From NCBI GenBank assembly GCA_016462625.1, contig JAEMSV010000007.1:6385-70384 (forward strand): 64,000 bases of DNA, read 5' to 3'. Below are positions 29,426 to 38,196 of this stretch, piece after piece. Each line of letters opens with the position of its first letter. The first letter of the stretch is position 1. The notes beneath the pieces are model-generated. The model searched no databases. It saw nothing but the letters and a program-made list of their open reading frames with translations, and had not been told where the DNA came from. This DNA is from Solirubrobacteraceae bacterium. Its GTDB lineage: Bacteria > Actinomycetota > Thermoleophilia > Solirubrobacterales > Solirubrobacteraceae. The position numbers and the translations under genes were made by a program.

Positions 29426-31951
29426 TCAGGCGAGGAGCTGTGCGACGCCCGCGCGGACCTGCTCGAGCCGCCGCCGCGCCGCGCTGAGCGACGTGCGGGC
29501 GGGCCCGGCCAGCTCCCCGTCGCCCAGCGTGGTGGAGATCTGCTGGAGCTCGGTCTCGACCTGGTCGCCCAGCGTCGCGAGCACCCGGCCGTAGGCGTCG
29601 TCGCGGATCAGAATCGCGCCGCCCAGCTCGTCGCGCCCGTCGAGGGCCGTGTGCAGGGTCCGCCCGAGGGCCGCGGCGTCCTCCGGGGACGCGCCGTGTA
29701 GGGAACGCACAGTCCGGACGATCGCCACGTGCTGCGCGGCGGCGGTCCGGGCGGCCGCGGCGGCGCCCTCGGCGGGACTGATCGCGGCGGCTTCGTGGGC
29801 CTCGCGCAGGGAGGTCAGGAGGTCGACCTCCTCGGGCGGGCCGCCGCCCTCGTCGAGACCGATCCGTGCGTGCAGGCGCCGCAGCGGCCCGGGCGCCCAC
29901 CAGTTCCACTCGCCGAGCAGCTCCATGAGCGCAGGGACCAGCAGCGCGCGGATGATCGTCGCGTCGATGAGGACGGCGAGCGCGGTTCCCACGCCGACCT
30001 CCTTGATGAAGACGATCTTCGACGTCGCGAAGGCCCCGATCGCCACGCAGAACAGCAGCGCCGCCGCCGTGATGATCCGGCCGGTGCGCTGGAGGCCGAG
30101 CGCGACGGCCTCGTCGTTGGGCAGGCCCCCGTCGCGCGCCTCCTTGATCCGCGTGAGCAGGAAGACGCCGTAGTCGGTGGACAGGCCGAAGGCGATGGCG
30201 AGGAGGAGAAGCGGCTGGGTGCTCTCCAGCGCCCCCTGGGACTCGTAGTCCAGCAGGCCCTCGAACCGCCCGTCCTGGAAGATCAGCACGAGGAGTCCGA
30301 ACGCGGCGCTCAGACCGAGCAGGTTCATGATCAGGGCCTTGATCGGCAAGACCACCGAGCCCGTCATGAGGAAGAGGATCACCAGCGTCGTGATCGCGAG
30401 GATCGCGATGGCCCAGGGAAGGCGGTCGCTGAGCGCCTGCTGCTGGTCGACGAATCGCGCCGTCTGACCGGCGACGAGTGCGGAACCGGGTGCATCCGTC
30501 GCGCGAACCGCCCGGACGAGCGCCTTCGTGGGGTCGTCGAGCGCGGCCTGCGCGGGGACGATGTTCACCTGCCAGATCCCGCGGCCGAGGTACGCCGGCG
30601 TGTCGACCGTCGCGGTGTCCGCCAGGCGGTCGAGGCGCTCGGCGTAGCGGGTGACCGCGGGGGCGGCCGACTTCGGGGCCCGCAGGGCGATCGTGATCGG
30701 CTCGGTGACGCCGCGCGCGTAGGACGTCCGCAGCTCGGCGTCGATCTGCTTGGCCGGGACGTCCGCGGGGAGGATCCGCGCGTCGATCCCCGTGAAGTCG
30801 ATCCGCAGGAACGGGAGGCCGGCGAGGATCAGGACGGCGGCGGTCGCGAGCGCGACGAACAGCGGCCGGCGCATGACCCCGCGCGAGAGCCGGTACCAGA
30901 AGCCTCGCTCGGCGTCTGCGTCCGCGAGCTGCCACCGCTTGGGCGCGAGCGCGTCCACCCGCGGGCCCAGGACCATGAGCAGCGCCGGGAGGGCGATGAG
31001 CGACACGGCGGCCGCGAGCAGCGCGGTGATCGACCCGCTGATCGCCATCGAGTAGAGGAACCGTTGCGGGAAGACGAGCAGCGACAGCAGCGCGGCGGCG
31101 ACGGTGGCCGAGCTGAAGAGCACGGTGCGGCCTGCCGTGCGCATCGTCTGGGCGACGGCGGCCGTGGTGTCGAGTCCCCGGGCTATCTCCTCCCTGAATC
31201 TCGAGACGACGAACAGCGAGTAGTCGATCGCGAGGCCCAGCCCCAACCCGATCGCCAGGTTCAGGGCGAACACGCTGAGCAGCAGCGCCTCGTTGACGAT
31301 GCGCAGGGCGAGGAACGTCCCCACGACCACCAGGCCGCCGACGAACAGCGGCAGCAGGGCGGCCACGACGCCGCGGAAGACCCACAGCGACAGGAGGAAC
31401 AGGATCGGGAACGCGAGCAGCTCGGCGCGGCGCAGGTCTTTCTCGACCTGGTCGCCGATCGCCTCGAACGCCGGTCCGGGACCGCCGACCTGGATCTCGG
31501 GATCGCCGGCGAACGCCGCCTCGAGGCGCTTGCCGATGTCCGACTCCTCGGCGTCGTGGTCGCCGAAGACGGCGATGTAGGTCGACGTGCCGTCCTGCGC
31601 GATGAAGCGGGGGTCGCCGGTCGTCGTGAACGAGCTGACGCGGGCGACCTCGGGGTCCTGCGCCGACCGCCGCGTCACCTGCGCGACCTTGCGCCGCGCG
31701 GCGGCCTTTCGCGCGCCGGCAGGAGTCTCGACGAGCACGATGACGCCCGGCGCCGCCGTCGCCTTCGTGGCGGTGGCGAGGCGGTCCTGGGCGTGGGCGG
31801 ATTCCGCGTCGGGATTGCGGAAGTCGTCGCCGGACGAGAGCTTGCTCGCGACCGGGCCGCCCAGGAGGGCGGCGAGGACGAAGAAGATCGCGGTCGCGAC
31901 GAGGACCAGCCGCGCGCGGCCGGTCGCCAGGCGGACGAGGGCGTCGATCAC
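29426..31951 (-). CDS. MMPL/RND-family transporter
   Basis: This 841-residue inner-membrane transporter has the MMPL duplication: one helix near residue 20, a large extracytoplasmic domain, then a bundle of five to six helices, repeated once. The proton-relay sites appear as GLGLAIDYSLFVVSRF in the first repeat and AFGLSTDYGVFLLTRI in the second. MMPL proteins export lipids or other hydrophobic molecules using the proton gradient. After the last helix (about residue 690) comes a roughly 130-residue helical cytosolic domain. The GTG start at 31951 overlaps the upstream enoyl-reductase-like gene (GTGA), so the two are made together. Confidence 0.93.
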   Translation of the reverse strand: MIDALVRLATGRARLVLVATAIFFVLAALLGGPVASKLSSGDDFRNPDAESAHAQDRLATATKATAAPGVIVLVETPAGARKAAARRKVAQVTRRSAQDPEVARVSSFTTTGDPRFIAQDGTSTYIAVFGDHDAEESDIGKRLEAAFAGDPEIQVGGPGPAFEAIGDQVEKDLRRAELLAFPILFLLSLWVFRGVVAALLPLFVGGLVVVGTFLALRIVNEALLLSVFALNLAIGLGLGLAIDYSLFVVSRFREEIARGLDTTAAVAQTMRTAGRTVLFSSATVAAALLSLLVFPQRFLYSMAISGSITALLAAAVSLIALPALLMVLGPRVDALAPKRWQLADADAERGFWYRLSRGVMRRPLFVALATAAVLILAGLPFLRIDFTGIDARILPADVPAKQIDAELRTSYARGVTEPITIALRAPKSAAPAVTRYAERLDRLADTATVDTPAYLGRGIWQVNIVPAQAALDDPTKALVRAVRATDAPGSALVAGQTARFVDQQQALSDRLPWAIAILAITTLVILFLMTGSVVLPIKALIMNLLGLSAAFGLLVLIFQDGRFEGLLDYESQGALESTQPLLLLAIAFGLSTDYGVFLLTRIKEARDGGLPNDEAVALGLQRTGRIITAAALLFCVAIGAFATSKIVFIKEVGVGTALAVLIDATIIRALLVPALMELLGEWNWWAPGPLRRLHARIGLDEGGGPPEEVDLLTSLREAHEAAAISPAEGAAAAARTAAAQHVAIVRTVRSLHGASPEDAAALGRTLHTALDGRDELGGAILIRDDAYGRVLATLGDQVETELQQISTTLGDGELAGPARTSLSAARRRLEQVRAGVAQLLA

Positions 31952-33057
31952 GAGTCGCGGCGGGTCAGGCCGATGGAGGCGCAGCCGTCACGCAGCTCGT
32001 CGAGCCCGAAGCCGTCGACGGGACCGAGCGCCCCGGTGCCCTGCAGACCACCCTCGACGGCGCGGATGGCGCCCCACGCGAGGAGATCCCCGGTCAGCGT
32101 GTAGCCGTTCGGACCGGCCAGCTCGACGTGGGCGAGCTCGGCGCCGCCGGCGTCGCGTGCCACGGCGACCGCGATCGAGCCGGTCTTCGCCCGCGCCGCC
32201 TCGTCGGGGCCGCCGGTCGAGCCCTTCACGAACCGGCCGACGACAGATCCCAGCGCCGCCTGGCCGCGCGCGCTGCCGGTCACGGGCGCAGCGACCGCCG
32301 AGACGACCTGCGCGGCGCGTGAGGCGGGGCCCAGCCAGCCGAGACCCACCTCGACCTCGCGGAGCCCAGGCGCCAGGCGGGGGAGGGCGAAGTGCTCGGA
32401 GCCGGAGACGGTGATGCCCTGGCGGTCGCGCCCGCCGGCGCGCAGGGTGACGACGCCACGGGCCACGCGCTCGTCGGTGATCCGGCCGTCGCGCCAGGCG
32501 AACCCGCGTCCTGCGATGACGCCGAGGGCCGAAGCCGCGGTGCCGCCGCTCATCGCGTCCTTCCCGGCCTTGCCGGTCATGTAGTAACCGACCTGCACGG
32601 AGGCGGCGCGGTCACCGGCTTCCGCGAGCGCGATCCCGCCCGCGAGGTTGCCTGGGACGAAGTCGTAGCCGAAGGCGGTCAGGAGCCCCACGCCCGTGGC
32701 CTCTGCCCGCGGCCCGAACTCCTCGAAGATCGAGCGGATGAACGGCCCTTCGCCCGTGCTGTCGAGGTAGTGCGCGCCGCCGGCGATGGCGGCCTCAACC
32801 GCGGGGCGGCCCCACTTCGTGAACGGGCCGACCGTGGAGAGCAGGACATCGCCCGCGCCGACGATCGCCGCGACGCTCTCGGGCCGGTCGACGTCGGCCA
32901 CGCGGTACTCGAGGTCGCCGAGCTCCTGCGCGAGCGCACGCACGCGCGGCTCGCTGCGCGCAGCCAGCACCGGGCGCGCGCCCATGCGGACCAGCGCCCG
33001 AGCCGCCAGGTCCCCGGTGTAGCCGGTGGCTCCGAACACGACGATCTGTCCCCCCAC
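31948..33057 (-). CDS. Trans-acting enoyl reductase / saccharopine-dehydrogenase-like protein
   Basis: The 369-residue protein begins with a Rossmann strand-loop IVVFGATGYTGDLAAR and a saccharopine-dehydrogenase-like fold (VGPFTKWGRPAVEAAIAGG, HYLDSTGE, GYDFVPGNLAGG). This is the group that includes mycobacterial trans-acting enoyl reductases used in complex-lipid synthesis. The GTG start at 33057 gives MGGQIVVFGATG; the longer frame to 33123 lies over the divergent promoter and is rejected. It heads the operon with the MMPL transporter, which fits a make-and-export pair for an envelope lipid. The substrate is not inferable. Confidence 0.82.
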   Translation of the reverse strand: MGGQIVVFGATGYTGDLAARALVRMGARPVLAARSEPRVRALAQELGDLEYRVADVDRPESVAAIVGAGDVLLSTVGPFTKWGRPAVEAAIAGGAHYLDSTGEGPFIRSIFEEFGPRAEATGVGLLTAFGYDFVPGNLAGGIALAEAGDRAASVQVGYYMTGKAGKDAMSGGTAASALGVIAGRGFAWRDGRITDERVARGVVTLRAGGRDRQGITVSGSEHFALPRLAPGLREVEVGLGWLGPASRAAQVVSAVAAPVTGSARGQAALGSVVGRFVKGSTGGPDEAARAKTGSIAVAVARDAGGAELAHVELAGPNGYTLTGDLLAWGAIRAVEGGLQGTGALGPVDGFGLDELRDGCASIGLTRRDS

Positions 33058-33078
33058 GGGCCGAACCCTACCTCCCGC

Positions 33079-33084
33079 TAGCCT
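33079..33084 (+). promoter_or_regulatory. -10-like TAGCCT before the M20 gene
   Basis: TAGCCT ends 7 nt before the ATG at 33092. No clear -35 and no Shine-Dalgarno other than a G-run touching the ATG are seen. The spacing predicts transcription starting at or next to the start codon. Confidence 0.45.
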
Positions 33085-33091
33085 TTGGGGG

Positions 33092-34222
33092 ATGGACGAG
33101 CGCGCCCTCGCGGAGCGTCTCATCCGCTACGACACCTCGAAGCACGACGGCCTGCGCAGCGCCGCCGGGTTCGTGCGGGGATGGCTCGATTCGAACGATG
33201 TCGCGGTGGAAGCCCGCGACTTTGACGGCCTTCCGGTGCTTCATGCGGATGTGGGCGCGTCCGATCCCTCCGCTCCGACCGTGATCCTGCACGGTCATCT
33301 CGACGTCGTGCCCGCCTTCGACGAGCAGTTCGAGCCGCGCACCGACGGCGACCGCCTGATCGGGCGCGGCGCCTACGACATGAAGGGCGCGCTGGCTTCG
33401 ATCCTGTGCGCGCTCGTGGATGTCGCCAAGCAGGACGGGGTCCGTGTGCAGATGGTCTGCGTGCCCGACGAGGAATCGGAGGACGTCGACCGCCGCAGCA
33501 CCGACGAGCTCGTCAAGGAGGGCCTGCGCGGCGACTTCGCGCTCACGGGCGAGCCGACGGACCTGCACATCGGCGTCCAGGCGAAGGGCGTCCTGGCGCT
33601 GCGGGCCGAGGTCAGCGGGACCGCCGCCCACGGCTCCACGCCCTGGCTCGGCGACAACGCGATCCTCAAGGCGCACGACGCGTTCCGTCGCATCGAGACC
33701 CTACCTTTCAGTCGGCAGTCCTCAGACCTGTTCGACCGGCCCTCCATCAACCTCGCGCGCATCGAGGGCGGGGACGCGTTCAACAAGGTGCCCGATCGCT
33801 GTCAGATGGACGTCGACATCCGCTACCTGCCCGGCCAGGACCCACAGGAGATCCTGGCCCAGATCGACGCGATCGCCGACGTCGAGGTCATCAAGCAGTT
33901 CGTTCGCGCGCCCGCGATCGTCTCGCGCCGCAACCCGTATGTGCTCGCGCTCCGCGACGCCGTCGGCGGAGCGACGGGGAGTGACGTGCTGAGCGTCGGT
34001 CGCGACGGCGCCTCTGACGCGTTCGCGTTCCTGGAAGCCGGGATCCCGGCTGTCGAGTTCGGCCCGATCGGCGCCGGCCACCATGGCCCGGACGAGTGGG
34101 TGTCGATCTCGTCTCTGCGCCGGTACCGCGAGGCGCTGCGCGACTTCATCCTGAACCTGCCCGAGCAGCTCGCCCAGTCCGTCCCGGCCGACGAGCCGGT
34201 CGTCGAGGGGGGCCTGTCGTGA
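33092..34222 (+). CDS. M20-family peptidase/deacylase (DapE/ArgE-like)
   Basis: The 376-residue enzyme has the two-zinc M20 pattern: VILHGHLDVVP (His-x-Asp), GRGAYDMKGALA, CVPDEESEDVD with the catalytic Glu pair, and a late GAGHHGPDEWVS His. The dimerisation/lid domain lies in the middle (KGVLALRAEVSGTAAHGST). The closest functional groups are succinyl-diaminopimelate desuccinylase and acetylornithine deacetylase. Next to envelope genes a role in diaminopimelate or peptidoglycan metabolism is attractive but unproven. ATG 33092 follows a -10-like hexamer, and its stop overlaps the next start as GTGA. Confidence 0.87.
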   Translation: MDERALAERLIRYDTSKHDGLRSAAGFVRGWLDSNDVAVEARDFDGLPVLHADVGASDPSAPTVILHGHLDVVPAFDEQFEPRTDGDRLIGRGAYDMKGALASILCALVDVAKQDGVRVQMVCVPDEESEDVDRRSTDELVKEGLRGDFALTGEPTDLHIGVQAKGVLALRAEVSGTAAHGSTPWLGDNAILKAHDAFRRIETLPFSRQSSDLFDRPSINLARIEGGDAFNKVPDRCQMDVDIRYLPGQDPQEILAQIDAIADVEVIKQFVRAPAIVSRRNPYVLALRDAVGGATGSDVLSVGRDGASDAFAFLEAGIPAVEFGPIGAGHHGPDEWVSISSLRRYREALRDFILNLPEQLAQSVPADEPVVEGGLS

Positions 34223-35721
34223 TCGATCCGAAGCCCCGCGAGAGCTGGAGGATGTTCAAGCGGTTCTTCCTCGGAGGGCTCCTGATCATCCTCGTGACGG
34301 CCGGCGCGGTGAGCGCGACGGTGCTGCTCGAGGTCAAAGACACGACGGAGAACTTCTTCAAGGACTCGATCCCGCTGAGTCCCGAGGTCAAGGGCGCGTT
34401 GGACGACGTCGATCCCGGCCAGCCCCAGACGATCATGCTGCTCGGTTCTGACCAGCGCTGGTCGGACAAGAAGAACAAGCTGCCCAGCCGCTCGGACACG
34501 ATCATGCTCGTGCGGCTCGACCCGGACGAGAACGCCACGGCGGTCATGTCGATCCCGCGTGACCTGAAGGTCCAGATCCCGACCAAGGGCGGGGGCACGG
34601 TCAGCGACAAGATCAACGCGGCCTACAGCATCGGCGGGCCCAAGACGACCGTTCAGACGGTCCGCAATCTCACGGGCATCCCGATCAACCACGTCGTCAA
34701 CGTGAACTTCGGCGGCTTCCGGCGGATCGTCCAGCGGCTCGGCTGCTTCTACCAGGACATCGACCGCACCTACTTCAACGACAACGACCCGCCGACGGCC
34801 AGCGGGTACCCGTACGCGACCATCGACGTGAAGGCCGGCTACCAGCTGCTCTGCGGGCAGGACTCCCTGGACTGGGCCCGCTTCCGTCACCTCGACGACG
34901 ACTTCGTCCGCGCGTCGCGTCAGCAGGAATTCATCCGCTCGGCCAAGGACCAGGTGAGCGCGTCGTCGATCTTCGAGGACCGCGAGGAGCTGCTGAAGAT
35001 CTTCGGCCGCTACACGCAGACGGACATCCGCTCGCAGACGGCCATCATCACGCTGCTGAAGCTCGCCTTCGAGTCGTCGAAGAACCCGGTCCGTGAGGTG
35101 CGCTTCCGCGCCGGCCAGGACGCGGGCGACACCTACGTCACGATCACCCCCGAGAACCTCGAGCGGACGATCCGCGAGTTCAAGGAGGGCAAGGCCTCGG
35201 GCGGCGGCCGCCAGACGAGCGAGACGGCGAAGGGCACCAAGAACAAGAAGAAGAAGGTCAAGCAGAAGGGCCTGGCGCCCGGGCTCGTCCAGGACAAGGT
35301 CGGCGGCGAGAACCACGCGCTGAACCTCGCGGTGAAGGCGGGCTTCCCCGTCTACTACCCGAAGGCGCGCGTCGCGGCCGGCGGCTACGCGAGCGACAGC
35401 CCGCGCAACTACAAGATCAAGACCCGCACCGGCCGGAAGTACCCCGCGTACCGGATCTTCCTGCGCTACGGCAACGAGGTCGGCCAGTACTACGGCGTCC
35501 AGGGCACGACGTGGCGCGAGCCGCCGATCCTCGACGGCCCCCACGACACGGTGAAGATGCGCGGCCGTGAGTACCGCGTCTACTACGACGGCAGCCGCAT
35601 CCGGCTGGTCGCCTGGAAGGCGCCCCGGGGGGTCTACTGGGTCGCCAACACGCTCTCGCAGCGCCTGACCAATCGCCAGATGCTGGACGTCGGGAAGTAC
35701 CTGACCCGCGTTGGCATGTAG
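34219..35721 (+). CDS. LytR-CpsA-Psr (LCP) family protein with extra C-terminal domain
   Basis: LCP enzymes transfer lipid-linked glycopolymers onto peptidoglycan outside the membrane. The 500-residue protein has an N-terminal anchor helix (about residues 13-35) and the catalytic LCP domain with the conserved SDTIMLVRLDP, MSIPRDL, NAAYSIGGP, YQLLCGQDSLDWARFRHLDD and RQQEFI blocks. A lysine-rich linker (about residues 340-350) leads to a C-terminal domain of roughly 140 residues, which is not the usual LytR_C tail as far as I can judge. The GTG start at 34219 overlaps the M20 stop. It heads polysaccharide precursor genes, which fits its role. Confidence 0.92.
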   Translation: MIDPKPRESWRMFKRFFLGGLLIILVTAGAVSATVLLEVKDTTENFFKDSIPLSPEVKGALDDVDPGQPQTIMLLGSDQRWSDKKNKLPSRSDTIMLVRLDPDENATAVMSIPRDLKVQIPTKGGGTVSDKINAAYSIGGPKTTVQTVRNLTGIPINHVVNVNFGGFRRIVQRLGCFYQDIDRTYFNDNDPPTASGYPYATIDVKAGYQLLCGQDSLDWARFRHLDDDFVRASRQQEFIRSAKDQVSASSIFEDREELLKIFGRYTQTDIRSQTAIITLLKLAFESSKNPVREVRFRAGQDAGDTYVTITPENLERTIREFKEGKASGGGRQTSETAKGTKNKKKKVKQKGLAPGLVQDKVGGENHALNLAVKAGFPVYYPKARVAAGGYASDSPRNYKIKTRTGRKYPAYRIFLRYGNEVGQYYGVQGTTWREPPILDGPHDTVKMRGREYRVYYDGSRIRLVAWKAPRGVYWVANTLSQRLTNRQMLDVGKYLTRVGM

Positions 35722-35735
35722 CCTTCCGCGCCTCC

Positions 35736-37073
35736 ATGAGCGCTACCCGTGAACCGATCGGCGTGATCGGCACCGGCTACGTGGGACTCGTCACCGCGAC
35801 GGGTTTTGCGGAGCTGGGGTCCGATGTCATCTGCGTCGACATCGATGCCGACAAGATCGCTCGCCTGAAGCAGGGCGAGATTCCCATCTACGAGCCCGGC
35901 CTGGCCGAGCTGGTGGAGAAGAACCGTGAGCGGATGACGTTCACGACGGACCTCTCGGAGGCGCTTGAGCGCGCCCGGCTGCTGTTCGTCGCGGTCGGCA
36001 CGCCGCCGACGTACTCCGGCGACGCGGACCTGTCTGCCGTCCACGCCGTGGTCGCGTCGATGCCCGCGTCGGACTCGCACGCGCTCGTGATGAAGTCGAC
36101 CGTCCCGGTGGGCACCGGCGCCGCGATCAAGCGCGTGTTCGCCGAGCAGGGCAAGACGGGCTTCCGCTACGTCAGCTGCCCCGAGTTCCTGAAGGAGGGC
36201 ACGGCGGTCGTCGACTTCCTGCACCCCGACCGGGTGGTCGTCGGCGACGACGGCGACTGGGCCGGCGACGCGGTCGTCGACCTGTACCGCCCGCTGCTGA
36301 ACGCCGAGCACGGCGGCCAGGAGAACGGCGAGCTCGTCCGCACGGACATCGCCAGCGCGGAGATGGTCAAGCTCGCGTCCAACGCGTTCCTGGCCACGAA
36401 GATCAGCTTCATCAACGAGATCGCCAACGTCTGCGAGGAGACCGGCGCCGACGTCCTCGAGGTCGCCAAGGGCATGGGTCTCGACGACCGCATCGGCCCG
36501 AAGTTCCTCAAGCCCGGCATCGGCTTCGGCGGCTCGTGCTTCCCGAAGGACGTCAACGCGCTCAAGCAGCTCGCGGGCAACTCCGGCTACCACTTCCAGC
36601 TGCTCAACGCCGTCATCGAGGTCAACGAGCTGCAGAAGCGCCGCGTCATCAGCAAGCTCCAGAAGCACCTCGGCTCGCTGGTCGGCAAGAAGATCGCGCT
36701 GCTCGGGCTGGCGTTCAAGCCGGACACCGATGACATGCGCGAAGCCAGCTCACTGGTCCTCAGCGCCCGGCTGCAGGCCGATGGCGCGCAGATCACCGCG
36801 TACGACCCGATCGCCGAGGAGGAGGCCCGCCGCCTCATCAAGGGCGTCAACTTCGCCTCGAGCGCGCTGGAGTGCGTGCAGGGCGCCGACGCGGTCGTGC
36901 TCGTCACGGAGTGGAGCGAGTTCGCCGACCTCGACTGGACGCAGGCCGCCGCGGCGATGTCCGGGACCCTCGTGGTCGACGGGCGCAACGCGCTGGATCA
37001 CAAGGCCGTCTCGGGAGCGGGACTGACCTACGAAGGCGTCGGCCGGGGCACCCTGGCATCCTTCGCGCCGTGA
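35736..37073 (+). CDS. ugd: UDP-glucose 6-dehydrogenase
   Basis: The enzyme oxidises UDP-glucose twice to UDP-glucuronate using NAD+. The 445-residue protein has the N-terminal Rossmann motif GVIGTGYVGLVTA, the sugar-binding VSCPEFLKEGTAV, and the catalytic Cys268 in GFGGSCFPKD, followed by the dimerisation domain and the ALLGLAFKPDTDDMREASS motif. UDP-glucuronate would feed an acidic envelope polysaccharide that the adjacent LCP protein could attach. ATG 35736 lies 14 nt past the LCP stop; that TAG stop is part of a TAGCCT -10-like hexamer. Confidence 0.95.
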   Translation: MSATREPIGVIGTGYVGLVTATGFAELGSDVICVDIDADKIARLKQGEIPIYEPGLAELVEKNRERMTFTTDLSEALERARLLFVAVGTPPTYSGDADLSAVHAVVASMPASDSHALVMKSTVPVGTGAAIKRVFAEQGKTGFRYVSCPEFLKEGTAVVDFLHPDRVVVGDDGDWAGDAVVDLYRPLLNAEHGGQENGELVRTDIASAEMVKLASNAFLATKISFINEIANVCEETGADVLEVAKGMGLDDRIGPKFLKPGIGFGGSCFPKDVNALKQLAGNSGYHFQLLNAVIEVNELQKRRVISKLQKHLGSLVGKKIALLGLAFKPDTDDMREASSLVLSARLQADGAQITAYDPIAEEEARRLIKGVNFASSALECVQGADAVVLVTEWSEFADLDWTQAAAAMSGTLVVDGRNALDHKAVSGAGLTYEGVGRGTLASFAP

Positions 37074-37095
37074 ACCTGACCTCCGCGACCGGCTG

Positions 37096-38196
37096 ATGCA
37101 GGCGCTGATCCTGGTGGGCGGCGAAGGCACGCGCCTGCGCCCGCTCACCTCCACCGTGCCCAAGCCGGTCGTCCCGCTGGTCGACCGGCCCTTCATCGGC
37201 TACATGCTGGAGTGGCTGCGCCGCCACGGCGTCGACGACGTGATCATGTCGTGCGGGTTCCTGGCCACGAGCGTGCGCAACGTGCTCGGCGACGGATCCG
37301 CGTACGGCCTGCGCCTGAGGTTCGTGGAGGAGCCCGAGCCGCTCGGGACCGGCGGCGCGCTGAAGTACGCCGAGCAGTTCCTCGACGAGCGCTTCCTGAT
37401 GCTCAACGGCGACACCCTCACCGATCTGGACCTCACGGCGCAGGTCGCCCAGCACGAGGAGACCGGCGCCACCGGCACGCTCGCGCTCGTCCCGGTCGAC
37501 GATCCGTCGTCCTACGGCCTGGTCCGTCTCAACGGCGACCAGACGGTCAAGGGCTTCCTGGAGAAGCCGTCGCCCGACCAGATCGACACGAACCTCATCT
37601 CCGCGGGCGCCTACGTGCTCGAGCGCTCCGTGCTCGACCTGATCCCGCCGAACCAGAACGTGTCCATCGAGCGCGAGGTCTGGCCGAAGCTCGTGGGCAA
37701 CGGGCTGTACGGGTTCAGCGCGAAGGCCTACTGGATGGACATCGGGACGCCCGCGCGGTACCTGCAGGGCACGTTCGACATCCTCGAGGGCGACGTCGCC
37801 ACCGCCGTGCAAGAGCGCCTCGGCAGCAACTACCTCGCCCTCTCCGAAGAGGCGACCATCGAAGGCCGGGTCGTTCCGCCGGCGATCGTCGAGCGCGGCG
37901 CGTCGATCGCTGCGGGCGCCCACGTGGGCAGCCTCGTGGTCCTCGCCGACGGGGTCCAGGTGGGCACCGGCACGTCCATCGAGCGCGCGGTGGTGCTGCA
38001 GGGGACCGAGATCGGCAAGGATTGCCGTCTGCGCGACTGCATCGTCGCGGCCGGCGTCCGGATCGGCGACGGCTGTGAGATCAGCGGTGGCGCGGTGCTC
38101 GGCGAAGGCGTGACCCTCGGCGCGGGCAACGTGGTGACCAACGGAGCACGAATCTTCCCAGGGGTGGAGCTGCCAGATGGCGCACTCAAGTTCTGA
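37096..38196 (+). CDS. Sugar-1-phosphate nucleotidyltransferase (GDP-mannose pyrophosphorylase-like)
   Basis: The 366-residue protein has the nucleotidyltransferase signature LILVGGEGTRLRPLT with KPVVPLVDRP, a GTGGAL uridine/guanine-loop region, the metal Asp in MLNGDTLTD and the VKGFLEKPS strand. From about residue 245 it becomes a left-handed beta-helix of hexapeptide repeats (IEGRVVPPAIVERGASI onward). This two-domain layout is typical of GDP-mannose or glucose-1-phosphate nucleotidyltransferases. It sits 22 nt after ugd and before a sugar-phosphate isomerase, so mannose activation is plausible. A paralog lies at 53384. Confidence 0.88.
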   Translation: MQALILVGGEGTRLRPLTSTVPKPVVPLVDRPFIGYMLEWLRRHGVDDVIMSCGFLATSVRNVLGDGSAYGLRLRFVEEPEPLGTGGALKYAEQFLDERFLMLNGDTLTDLDLTAQVAQHEETGATGTLALVPVDDPSSYGLVRLNGDQTVKGFLEKPSPDQIDTNLISAGAYVLERSVLDLIPPNQNVSIEREVWPKLVGNGLYGFSAKAYWMDIGTPARYLQGTFDILEGDVATAVQERLGSNYLALSEEATIEGRVVPPAIVERGASIAAGAHVGSLVVLADGVQVGTGTSIERAVVLQGTEIGKDCRLRDCIVAAGVRIGDGCEISGGAVLGEGVTLGAGNVVTNGARIFPGVELPDGALKF

